NCBI GenBank assembly: GCA_022577435.1 | Contig: JAKOON010000012.1 | Span: forward strand, 16,520,085 to 16,584,084 | Length of the DNA: 64,000 nucleotides | Source of the DNA: Embiotoca jacksoni | Taxonomy: Eukaryota > Chordata > Actinopteri > Embiotocidae | Direction of reading: 5' to 3' | Part shown: piece after piece, positions 13,833 through 22,776 of the stretch | Layout of the letters: each line of letters opens with the position of its first letter | How positions within the stretch are numbered: position 1 is the stretch's first letter | Made by a program: the position numbers and the translations under genes | Notes under the pieces: model-generated | What the model saw: the letters and a program-made list of their open reading frames with translations, nothing else | The model's database searches: none | What the model was told of the DNA's origin: nothing

Positions 13833-14634
13833 CACACACCATATAGATAAAGAGGCACCTAAAGACAAATATGCAGACTGGATTTGCTGCTGGACCATCC
13901 AGCATACCATGCAAGATATAAGCAGCTCTTTAAGGAAAAGAAAAAAAGGTATGATCATACAAAGAAAATGACATTCCATTTCCTCCGTGCTATCTAAGAT
14001 CACATAGTGCACAAAGAAAGAAACACACAGAGGAGCTGAAAAACCTGTGTGTGCCAGTACCCCGCAGTGATTGCCTGATTATTTGCAGATGGGCAGTGGA
14101 GGGCTTGCAGAGTGTGGAGGTTCCCCCTGGCACGCAGCGCATATGATTAAATCTGTGATTGCCTTACAATTTACAAGACCCCCCTCTCCCTTGACTTTAA
14201 ATGAGCTTTTCTACAGTACTACCAATCGATGCGGGGACCGTCAGCGCTGTACGTAACCCGTGTGCAATTCGGACCAAATCTCCTCTCATGCTCCCGAGGA
14301 TCTCGGCGATCTGTTATGTCACGGGTCTGAGGGGGGCTCTGCGGGGGACACTTTCCTAATCCGACTGTCTCCTCATTCATTCAGAGTATAGAGTAGTATT
14401 TACAAAGGGGCTGATCCCCTCCTCAACTCCTGCGCCTCCGCTGAGCGATTGTCATGCGGGTTTCCTACCAACTGTTCAAAGTGGTGATGAGATCAATTAA
14501 AACCAGCTTAGGGGGCTGGAGTGGAGATGTGCAATTCATAAGTCTGGGGATGGGGATTCCGTATCTATTCATTAAATAACCCCCCTCCCCTCCTATAAGC
14601 CGCCGCTCTCTATAGACCGACCCACACCAGCAGC

Positions 14635-14654
14635 TTTTTTTTTTTTTTTTTTTT
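14635..14654. repeat. Poly(T) run
   Basis: Twenty consecutive T residues on the plus strand. Confidence 0.95.
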
Positions 14655-15251
14655 AGCAGTTTCACATGTAAATAATATATAGGGCGCTCTTTTGTTGGGC
14701 CCATAACTACGGGAAGTGGCGTTAATAGCCCGTCTGACAGCATGCTTTAAATACAAGTAGCCAATTCACGGACGCAACATGTTTTAAAACTAATTTTGGA
14801 CAGACACGCGCTCGGCCAATTTTGCGCACATTTTACGCACAAGTTACCGGTTCCCAAATCGTTACATAATGTGGAAAATCTTCTTTTATGAGGTTAAAAA
14901 ATTACATCAGATGCAGAAAAAGTGATTTGTGGCTTAGATAACACGTTTTTCTCTCACCGCGAATTTCTGGAAAGTTCCTGAATTCTACTCCAATCTGTTT
15001 TGGATCGGCAACTTTCACCTGCGAGTTTTTAAATAAGATCCAAATTTGATGTTATTTTTGTGACTTCTCCGTCTGCTTTGTGCGCACTCTACTCTAATGT
15101 ATACACAGAAGTAGGAGGGAGACGGACTTCCACAGAATGTGAGTAACCTTCTTTATGACTGCTGCTGTTGCCTCCCGTGACACACACAAACTCTTAAAGA
15201 ATCTGTTAAAGTCACTCCCTGGATGCTGCTCTAACCCTGTGCCCGTGTTAC

Positions 15252-15351
15252 CTCTTTTGTTTCTCCTCCAGCGGTGCGACGGCGACTGACAGTTGCTGTA
15301 CTCCATACAGTTCAATACGATCAGGGCAAATGAGAAGAGTCGAAACTGCAT
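15252..15351 (-). CDS. rspo2: R-spondin 2, first coding exon (signal peptide); gene is partial
   Basis: R-spondin 2 is a secreted ligand for LGR4/5/6 and ZNRF3/RNF43 that strengthens Wnt/beta-catenin signalling. This exon encodes 33 codons beginning MQFRLFSFALIVLNCMEYSN, close to the human start MQFRLFSFALIILNCMDYSH. It shows a hydrophobic signal-peptide core (residues about 4-15), a likely cleavage after the Cys-Gln region, and a basic stretch HRWRRNKR like the human NRWRRSKR. The exon ends one base into the next codon at donor G|GTAACA, so the intron is phase 1. The furin-like and TSP1 exons should lie at lower coordinates; I searched 1-15251 on the minus strand by eye and did not find them. 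The -3 base of the start is C, a weak Kozak context. The open frame continuing past the donor to about 15094 is intronic. Identification is confident; the 3' extent is unknown. Confidence 0.9.
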
Positions 15352-15567
15352 CTGGACGGCGGGCTGTTGCTCGGACTCCAGTAAAAACGTGCCAGCTGGG
15401 TTTGGGGTGAATTCTATGACTTTGTAATGTCCTCCTCCAGTTTCTTTAGTCGATCCTCAAATGTGTCAAACATCAGACGAGATGCGACATGGTATCACGT
15501 CGCCGACCGGGATCATTTTATGGAGCGCGCTGATCCTCCAGTCAGTAAAAGTGTCCGATTTGGTGCG
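15352..15567 (-). other. rspo2: rspo2 5' untranslated part of the ATG exon (inferred acceptor)
   Basis: Going upstream from the ATG on the minus strand, the best splice acceptor is CATTCTCCCCGCAG followed by CGCACC, with a good pyrimidine tract. It would start this exon at 15567 and leave 216 nt of leader before the ATG. A second AG directly before the ATG has a poor pyrimidine tract. The leader contains upstream ATGs (see the uORF entry). The exon boundary is inferred from splice signals only. Confidence 0.4.
15466..15516 (-). other. Upstream ORF in the rspo2 leader
   Basis: A 16-codon open frame with its own ATG and TGA (peptide MIPVGDVIPCRISSDV) lies about 115 nt upstream of the rspo2 start codon and ends before it. 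If the leader is transcribed as inferred, this uORF could lower translation of the main frame, whose own Kozak context is weak. The open frame is seen directly; its use is inferred. Confidence 0.4.
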
Positions 15568-16056
15568 CTGCGGGGAGAATGACAAAGGAGGTTACTGCGA
15601 TAACAGTGTAACGAAATCAACACCTTCTTAAACAATGATGCGTGGACATGATAGAGAACCAATAAATAAATTGTTCTTCAGTGTGTTAATGTCTTGGAAC
15701 AATCGCAGATGCAAACGCAATGCGTGCTGTTCAAACGCTCCCCTTCCCCAAAAAAAACCAACAAAAAAAACAAGCGCAACTGTGCGTAATAGTCGCCAAA
15801 ACGCTCCGTGAGATAACGTGGTGTTGGATACCTTGCAAAAGATTCAGCGTAACTCCGCTCCGGTCCACGTTTAGGTTCCCTCTGAGTGCAAGTGCGGCTC
15901 GGGAACATGCAGCATCCCTCTCTGACAGAAACTTGTGTCTCCAGAAGAGAACAGAGGTCCGAGGAGGAGGAAAAAGGTGGTAGCGGTGAAGGGGTGGGGG
16001 GGATTTCCTTTCCTCCTCTCTGTGAAAAAAAAAAAAAAAGCTTAGATTCCGTTTAC

Positions 16057-16212
16057 CTGCGTTTCTTCACTCAAGCTTGTCCTGGTCGTGTCCTGCAGCG
16101 GAGCAGAAACAAACTCACATGTGTTGCTTGCTTTAAAGCGGAAAACGAGGACCGGTGGGTGAGTCTGCGTTTTGTGCGCTGCTGAGGTTGAGCGGTGGAC
16201 TGACTCCCAACT
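16057..16212 (-). other. rspo2: Candidate rspo2 untranslated exon 1
   Basis: A good donor, GCAG|GTAAAC, occurs on the minus strand at 16057/16056. A TATA-like motif lies about 180 nt upstream of it, which would place transcription start near 16212. Human RSPO2 also begins with a non-coding exon. The intron would be 15568-16056. Both ends are inferred from signals; the start in particular is approximate. Confidence 0.35.
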
Positions 16213-16237
16213 GGTCCTGATGCTTGCCGCCTTTTCC

Positions 16238-16245
16238 CTCATATA
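16238..16245 (-). promoter_or_regulatory. TATA-like box of the rspo2 promoter
   Basis: The minus strand reads GCGCGCTATATGAGGG, with TATATGAG in a GC- and CpG-rich setting. It is about 890 nt upstream of the rspo2 ATG and at a suitable distance from the proposed non-coding exon. The match to the TATA consensus is imperfect. Confidence 0.35.
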
Positions 16246-16330
16246 GCGCGCTGTCGCTGTCACGTGTGGGGACTTCGAGTTTTGTGTTTCTTCTTATTTA
16301 AGATGTTGAAGATGACATTTCGTACGTAGT

Positions 16331-16373
16331 CCCCCCCCCCCTCCCCCCCATCCCCCCCACCTTCTCTCCCCCC
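16331..16373. repeat. C-rich tract upstream of rspo2 (G-quadruplex-capable on the sense strand)
   Basis: Four long C runs on the plus strand (11, 7, 7 and 6 bases), separated by short spacers, become GGGGGG-type runs on the rspo2 sense strand. They sit about 90 bp upstream of the TATA-like motif. The pattern fits the G-quadruplex rule of four G runs with short loops. Confidence 0.7.
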
Positions 16374-16492
16374 AAGCGCGCACTCAACCACACTGGCCGA
16401 TACGAGATTGCCTCTGGGTCCTAGTGAGCGTAAAAGACTGGGAACATATAAGGGGGGAAAAAGTTCTGGTAACCTTTTTTTTTTTTAAATTA

Positions 16493-16496
<4 letters not shown>

Positions 16497-16528
<32 letters not shown>
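16497..16528. repeat. (TA)n microsatellite
   Basis: About 16 TA units upstream of the rspo2 promoter, preceded by poly(T). Confidence 0.95.
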
Positions 16529-16530
<2 letters not shown>

Positions 16531-19257
16531 AGATATTGAACTGCAGCTTATCTGAGAAACAGGTTTAGTCTTTGAATATTAGAATTTGAATTATTTGTCA
16601 ATATCAAAAGCGATTCCACCATTTCGTTCTTTATGCAGGTCTTAATATGAAAAGTTCCGTGACCCCTCTCAACTGGAGATCAAACGTGAACCGAGACATA
16701 ACTACACATTCACACTATACTATCTGGGTTCAGCTTTCTTCCACTAAGGAACGCCCTATTGAATAATTACAGGTTCGCCCCCTAAAATAGCAATTATCGG
16801 CATAATGCGTCTAGTGACATGGGGTCCGAGTCAACCATCTCCTCACGCCTGTTTTATTGGCCCAGCTCCCACAGACCCCGCCCCTCCCTGAAATTAATGA
16901 TAATCGCTGGAGAGGCTGTAATTGTGGTACATGAATAAATCATTCAATAATTGCTGGGTATTTTCCATACACTGACCCGTGTGACCTCATCAGGGGAGAC
17001 ACAGAAGCGGGTCAGCGCCTCCTTCAGTTTTGCCCTGGGATGGGGTGGGGTAAATGGGGGTTGGGGGCTGGCACCCATCCACTCCTCTGTGACATTCAAA
17101 CGCTGGCTGCTCGTCAACTCTGCAGATGAGCGCAGGGGATAATTACAGATCAGAGATGAGACGTGACAGAAGTGAAGTTACAATGACAGAGGGAAGCAGG
17201 TAAAAGACTCAACGTGATGTGTAAATGTGGCCAAATTCAAACTACTGGACACCCGGAGGGCGGCATTTCCGGTGATGGTTTGTCACCTCCTGGAATCCGA
17301 GCTGTGAATGCTCTACCCTCTTCAGCCACTAGGTGTGGCACTTAATCTTTTATTTATTCCAGGAAATTATTTTCATGTGGGAGCCTTGTAGTTCTCGTCA
17401 GTGATTCTACAAGTGGGAATACAGAGCTTTTCAGAAGTCAATATATAATGACAAAAGTCTTCATTAACAAATGGAGCAGCTTCCTGTGAAAAAGGATTTT
17501 TTTTTTTTTCTTTAAAAACGGTTTGCAACAACAAGAGATCACAAGCCTTCAAACTTGGCATGACAAAATCTCATTTACACGCTGGTTTCACACTTTAAAC
17601 AACAAAGGAATCACTAAATTAAGAAAAAAAAAAAAAGAAAAAAAAAAGCCAGAGGCAGTAAAAACACACATCTTCAGCTACTCGAACACACAAGTGGGAG
17701 TTTCCATTTCATCACCGGAACTGAAAAAATATATGGGGGGGGACAAAAAGAAGACGGAAAAAAAAAAAAAGAACAACCTATAGTGACCTTTGTCCTGCCT
17801 TTGTTTATTTATTTATCCAGGGAGCAGTGAGACACTGTGGTCAGGAGGGCTGTTAGCCGCAGGCTGTGCCACTGGTTTGGATTCCTCTCTAAAACAACAC
17901 GCGAGAGAGCACGGTTAAGGTGAATGTGATAATTTAAGCCTCTGGCACTTTTATTTTCATGATGTGTCATGGAGAAGTGGGCCGGTAAACCAATCACTTT
18001 ACTCTCTCCATCCCTCTCCCTCCTGCTCGATGCAGTGAACAGGAGTGGAGGTGACGTCAGCATTCGGATGGTCTGGCTCCGAGCCCTCACTGCCATAACA
18101 GCAATGAGGGGAGCTGCTCTTACGCTCCGCTCATCACAGATCCCAGGCTAGATGGTCTTTGTCGTGGGTTTTGTCACGGTTTAAAAAAAGGAAAAGGAAA
18201 CAAACGGGGGGAGAAAAAAAAAAAGCCACTACACCGTGGTCATCTAAAAGTCAAAATATCCTAAATGTCAAGGCCACGATGAGAGTGAGGCGAACTGAGA
18301 AAGTTCGAGCCATATTTAGCAACTTTTCCAAGTTTGCGGCTCCAAATGGAAAAGAGGGAAACTTCCAATATCCAGAAATAATCTAACATGACATTCACAA
18401 ACAAAGCTGTAATGTTACAGTCCACATGTACAAACGGGATTTTATAGTCACCATCAATCTCCCCTCGAGGTCCAACCGGGAGCTGCTCTTCAGCTTTAAG
18501 TGAGAAATGAAAAGTGCGAACATCTACAGTTCATCTGCTGATGAAGATGAAACAATCACAAGTTTCAGAACAGCCACTAACATAGAGCTTCAGGTGAGAC
18601 TGTTTTGTTAAACTAGTAAATCCAAGATCAGATTGAACTCTGACCCTCAACCATAAATCTAATAATAAATCAGAATTTATCAAGGGGCATCTATAATCTA
18701 TATATGAAGGTTTGAAAGGAAGTTGTTTGCTTCTTTATAGAAAACTGCGTTAAAATGTATCAACAAATCCAGTAAAACTTCTCAGAGCAGGCAGCCTGTC
18801 GGGGATCAGGATTATCAGAGGTGATGAGATATACGCAGTTTTAAATAAACCACAACTCCTACATGAACTGTTTTGCATGAGATGAATTTGTTTTCAACTG
18901 TGTTCTTCTCCGGGTGCAGCTGGACGAAGTGTGATGTCATGGATTTTGCTGCACTAATCACAATTTAGCTGCATTTTAATTACATTATTGAATGGTTCTG
19001 ATCAAACCAAAGAAGAAAATTTGCTTTTGATTAGTAACTATGACAAAGCAGTTTAGTTTTTCTTGAATGTCGACGTTTAAAAAAATGTAAGAACTGTTTT
19101 ATTCCAAACAACCCCATGAACATAAACATGCATTTAGCAAGAACTCTTTGCCGTTACCACCTACAGTCGGCAGCCCAAAATGACTTAACTGTGTATAAAA
19201 ATGGATGAAGACTCTCGAGTCTAAAAAAAGTAAAGCCAAGGCAAAAATGGCTTAAAG

Positions 19258-19700
19258 TGTAATACCACTGAGAGCCACTAGGGGGTGGCTCCAAAAACGT
19301 CTTTCTCTATACTCCCATTTAACTTCTCATGAAATAGTCAGTACATTTTCTACAGAAGCCATTATGACGTCATTTGCTGAATTCACTCCTTCCGATTAGT
19401 TTTCAGGCGGTCGGACTTAAAATAAATCCATTATTAATTTGATTTTAGGCTTTAAACCTAATAAACGTCTGGTGTTGTTTGGTTTGATTGATATGCCTGT
19501 GGTGAAGTCAGGTTTCCCGTACAGGTGGGCGGTCTTCATGTCCTCGGGTTGTCAGTCAGATCCACCCCTCACTCCTTCTCAGCTCGTCCAAATATGGTCA
19601 CTCCTGGTCCAAAATGCTCAAGTCAGAGCTTCAAAGTGGCAGTTCACCAACAAAGGAGAGCAGTATACAATTCAAAAACCAAACAAAAATGGATGGCTGA
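19258..19700. repeat. Probable teleost interspersed repeat
   Basis: GAGAGCCACTAGGGGGTGGC opens the segment. CAGTACATTTTCTACAGAAG and TCAAGTCAGAGCTTCAAAGT, then GGCAGTTCACCAAC, occur further along. These phrases resemble a fish repeat I recall from other loci. No terminal repeats could be defined. The 155-codon open frame over its end and the following poly(A) is not considered a gene. Confidence 0.4.
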
Positions 19701-20769
19701 ACGACTGTGTACTAACCAGACGCATAAATCCACCTGCTTGTGAAACAACACTTACTGAGTGGAAGCAGTATGGTCTTGCGTCATCTCTTCTTAAGACATT
19801 TAAGGCCACAGTTTTGTCCTTGTTCTCTGGTCACAGTGTCACAATATCTTCCAGTCACTTGTTCTATTTAAAAAAAAAAAAAAAAAAAAGAAGGTATCCT
19901 GGATAAATAAATTGGGATATACTGTGTACTTTGAAACACCACTGAAAAAGCAGGTTTTCATATTTCCCCTCTATTGTACACAGTGAACTTCTGTTTATCA
20001 ACCGAACTGGTCTGTGACGCATTATGGAAAAAATAAGAGAAGGAAGGCACCTATTATTGGTCTGTCCGGTTCCGTCTCTGGACAAAACAACTTCATGTCA
20101 GACTTCTGTCAGGGAGTCGGTCCGTGGGTGAAGCGCACGTACAGGTGATTCAACACTTAACAGACTTTTGATTCAACCTAATAAAGCAGGTGTATTTCAC
20201 ATTAAATCCTTGTTTAGTGGTTAAATTACATGGAAGAGGAAAATTAAAGGCATATGAAGGAATGAAAGCCTGTTTGTGAGCAACTGCAATAAAAGGAGGA
20301 GGGAGGGAGTCAAGGGCCCTGAGTTATGGGAAGGTCGAAAGCAGAGAAAAGCGGGGGTGGGGCGGGACATTAAAAAGATTGTGTCCGTCTGGCTAATGGT
20401 TCTTTATGGCTCCCTCATGTCCTCAGATGGGCAGGATGACTGGCAGAGTGTGACCACTGGTAACTGTACATCACCTCTGTTTGCCCCCTCCGGCTGACGT
20501 CCCACTCAGCGAGGCTGCCTGCCACGGTGAAGTGAACCACTAAAACACCATAAAACCAACAGACTAAACAGCCATTCATCATTACTGCGCACACATGAGC
20601 CGCATCACACGCAGGAGTCTTAACTGTCCCACTCGGTGACTCAATGCGCACATTAAAACTTCATCAAGTAGTAGAGACACAAAAAAAGTCTGACCACTCA
20701 AACCGCAACCGCCGTTTGTAATGTCCAGAAATAAGGCAATCATGGGTGCAAATGGTTTTGTTGGTCACT

Positions 20770-20775
20770 TTTATT
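20770..20775 (-). terminator. Poly(A) signal AATAAA of eif3e
   Basis: The minus strand reads CAATTCAATAAAAGTGACC about 108 nt after the eif3e stop codon. It is the only AATAAA found between the stop and this point. It implies a short 3' UTR of roughly 125-140 nt. Confidence 0.75.
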
Positions 20776-20882
20776 GAATTGGGGATGACTTGAACCAAGT
20801 GCAAAGCGGCACTGTGCTCCTTGAAAGACAAGTGTGGAAAAGAGATGTAACACAATGTGTCGGATGATCCATCTTCATTGTG

Positions 20883-20918
20883 TTAAAATCCATTTTCCTG
20901 ACCTGCCCAGTTCGGTGT
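20883..20918 (-). CDS. eif3e: eif3e coding exon 13, 36 nt (residues 435-445 and stop)
   Basis: Acceptor GTTTTATTGCAG, then ACA CCG AAC TGG GCA and on to TTT TAA, encoding [11 protein letters not shown] and stop. Human ends APNWATQDSGFY. The shared PNWA core, the correct phase and a following AATAAA support the call, although the last residues are diverged and the exon is tiny. Confidence 0.85.
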   Translation of the reverse strand, partial: TPNWAGQENGF

Positions 20919-22103
20919 CTGCAATAAAACAACAACAACAAAAAGAAAGTGTCAAGAAAACATCAAATCAGACCATTTGCAGATCACTGGAACCGATCGA
21001 AACAACATTTTGTTGTTGATTGTGGGAAATGTGAAAAAGTAACATACATGTGCAAGTAGTTAAACGCTTGTCATGAGTGTGTGATGTGTGTGTTCTGCTG
21101 GTGAGCGCTGGGTGGCTGTGAGGGCTGACAGGGACCCGGAGCAGCAGCCCAGATGGCCGGCAGTAAATGTTCTCTATATGCAAGTGATTTGTAGCCTTGA
21201 GGACAGCAGGATGTTATGGTGCTCTGTGAGTTGTTTGCAGCCTCTTTTGTCTAATTACAAAAACTCCTTAATGAGGGGGGGGGGGGGGGGGGGGGGGGCT
21301 CTGCTTTTTTACAGGACAAGGTTATGGCAGCACTCCTGCAGCAGATATTCAAACAATAGGGAGGAGGGTAATTGAGCACATCAAAAGATACTCGAGAGCC
21401 GCACAGTTAAAAAGTGAACATTTAACATGTCTGTTGTAACTCGGTGGCCTTGGTGCCGTCAGCTGTCGGGTGAACGATCCGACTCGTCAACCGGCTCTGA
21501 CGGACGAAGAGTCTTCAAGGATCCGAGTGAAGCAACCGCTCCAGTTGGGAGTGTGTGCGTTATTATGACACTCTGTGTAGCTGCAGTATTTGAACAGTCT
21601 GCATACCACAACGACACACAAGGTCAACATCAAAAAACAGACTTAAATGGGATGACTGGACCCTGAGCCAGACATCTGCAGCAGGTCCTAAGTGCAGGGA
21701 ACTCCAGGCTTTGAGTAATGTTCACCAAAAGGCAGTGCGAGCGTCCACTTTATTTACGTTGCTGCGCTGAGTCACCGAGCTCGGCCTTCGTTTTACGGTT
21801 GTTTGGAATCTACCTTGTCATTAGGCCTTTGAAGAGCAATGGAAGGATGAAAGCATTAGCTCTGTTAAACTTGCTCTTACTGGCTTATTTCGTGTAAAGA
21901 GAGCTTTTGTTGATGGTTGTTCATCAACATTCTTCGGCCTTGTTCTCCTGAGCCGATCATTTGAGGCGCTTTGAACTGCCCAGAGTTCACGTTGATCTTC
22001 AATCTGACCGGCTGAGGGAGTTATGGCTGCCCTACAGCGACGAGCTGGCAGCGGAGGGGTGTGTGTGTCTGTGTGTGGGTGGGTGTGTGTCTGTGTGTGT
22101 GTA

Positions 22104-22144
<41 letters not shown>

Positions 22145-22620
22145 GTGTGTGTGTGTGTGTGTGCGCGTGTTTCTGTGTGCGGGTGTGTTTGTTTGTATGT
22201 GTGTGTTTGTGCAGGTGTGTGCGTGTGTTTGTGCAGGTGTGTGCGTGTTTGTGTGTGTGTTTGTGCGGGTGTGTGCGTGGGTGCGTGCGTGTGTTTGTGT
22301 GTTTGTGCAGATGTGTGCATGTTTGTGTGTTTGTGTGTGTGTGTGCGTGTTTGTGTGTGTGCGTGCGTGCGTGCGTGCGTGCGTGTGTGTGTGTGTTTGT
22401 TTGTATGTGTGTGTGTGTGTGTGGGTGCGCGCGCGTATTTCTGTGTGCGGGTGTGTTTGTTTGTATGTGTGTGTGTGGGTGCGTGCGTGTGTTTGTGGGT
22501 GCGTGCGTGTGTTTGTGCAGGTGTGTGCGTGGTTGTGCGGCTGTGTGCGTGCGTGTGTTTGTGCAGATGTGTGCGTGTTTGTGCGGGTGCGTGCGTGCTT
22601 GTGTGTGTGCGTGCGTGCGT

Positions 22621-22668
<48 letters not shown>

Positions 22669-22689
22669 TTTTGTGTGTGTGCGTGTGTA

Positions 22690-22776
<87 letters not shown>

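Larger units (their letters stand above)
1..15251 (-). other. rspo2 first coding intron (partial); no exon seen
   Basis: This is sequence downstream of the rspo2 signal-peptide exon. I found no furin-like (Cys-rich) or TSP1 exon on the minus strand and no other gene on either strand. It holds CA/GT microsatellites, a CT/CA compound repeat, poly(A) and poly(T) runs, a LINE-like tail at 6.97 kb, diverged interspersed repeats near 7.1-7.25 kb and 9.5-9.9 kb, and possible conserved non-coding blocks near 10.2-10.6 kb. RSPO2 in human also has very long early introns. Confidence 0.65.
16400..20760. other. Intergenic interval between rspo2 promoter and eif3e 3' end
   Basis: No gene is seen. The interval holds AT-rich blocks with homeodomain-type TAAT cores near 16.84-16.98 kb and 18.93-19.02 kb, A-rich simple runs near 17.6-17.8 kb, and a probable interspersed repeat at 19.26-19.7 kb. 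It is about 4.5 kb long, much shorter than in human. Confidence 0.6.

Noticed and set aside
13488..14012. Open frames of 113-174 codons across the CT/CA compound repeat
   Set aside because: Low-complexity translation of a microsatellite in overlapping frames on both strands.
15094..15251. Continuation of the rspo2 frame beyond residue 33
   Set aside because: A donor G|GTAACA occurs where the family's exon ends, and the extended peptide has none of the cysteine-rich furin-like sequence expected next.
19439..19906. 155-codon plus-strand open frame
   Set aside because: It lies over a probable interspersed repeat and ends in a poly-Lys tail translated from a poly(A) run.
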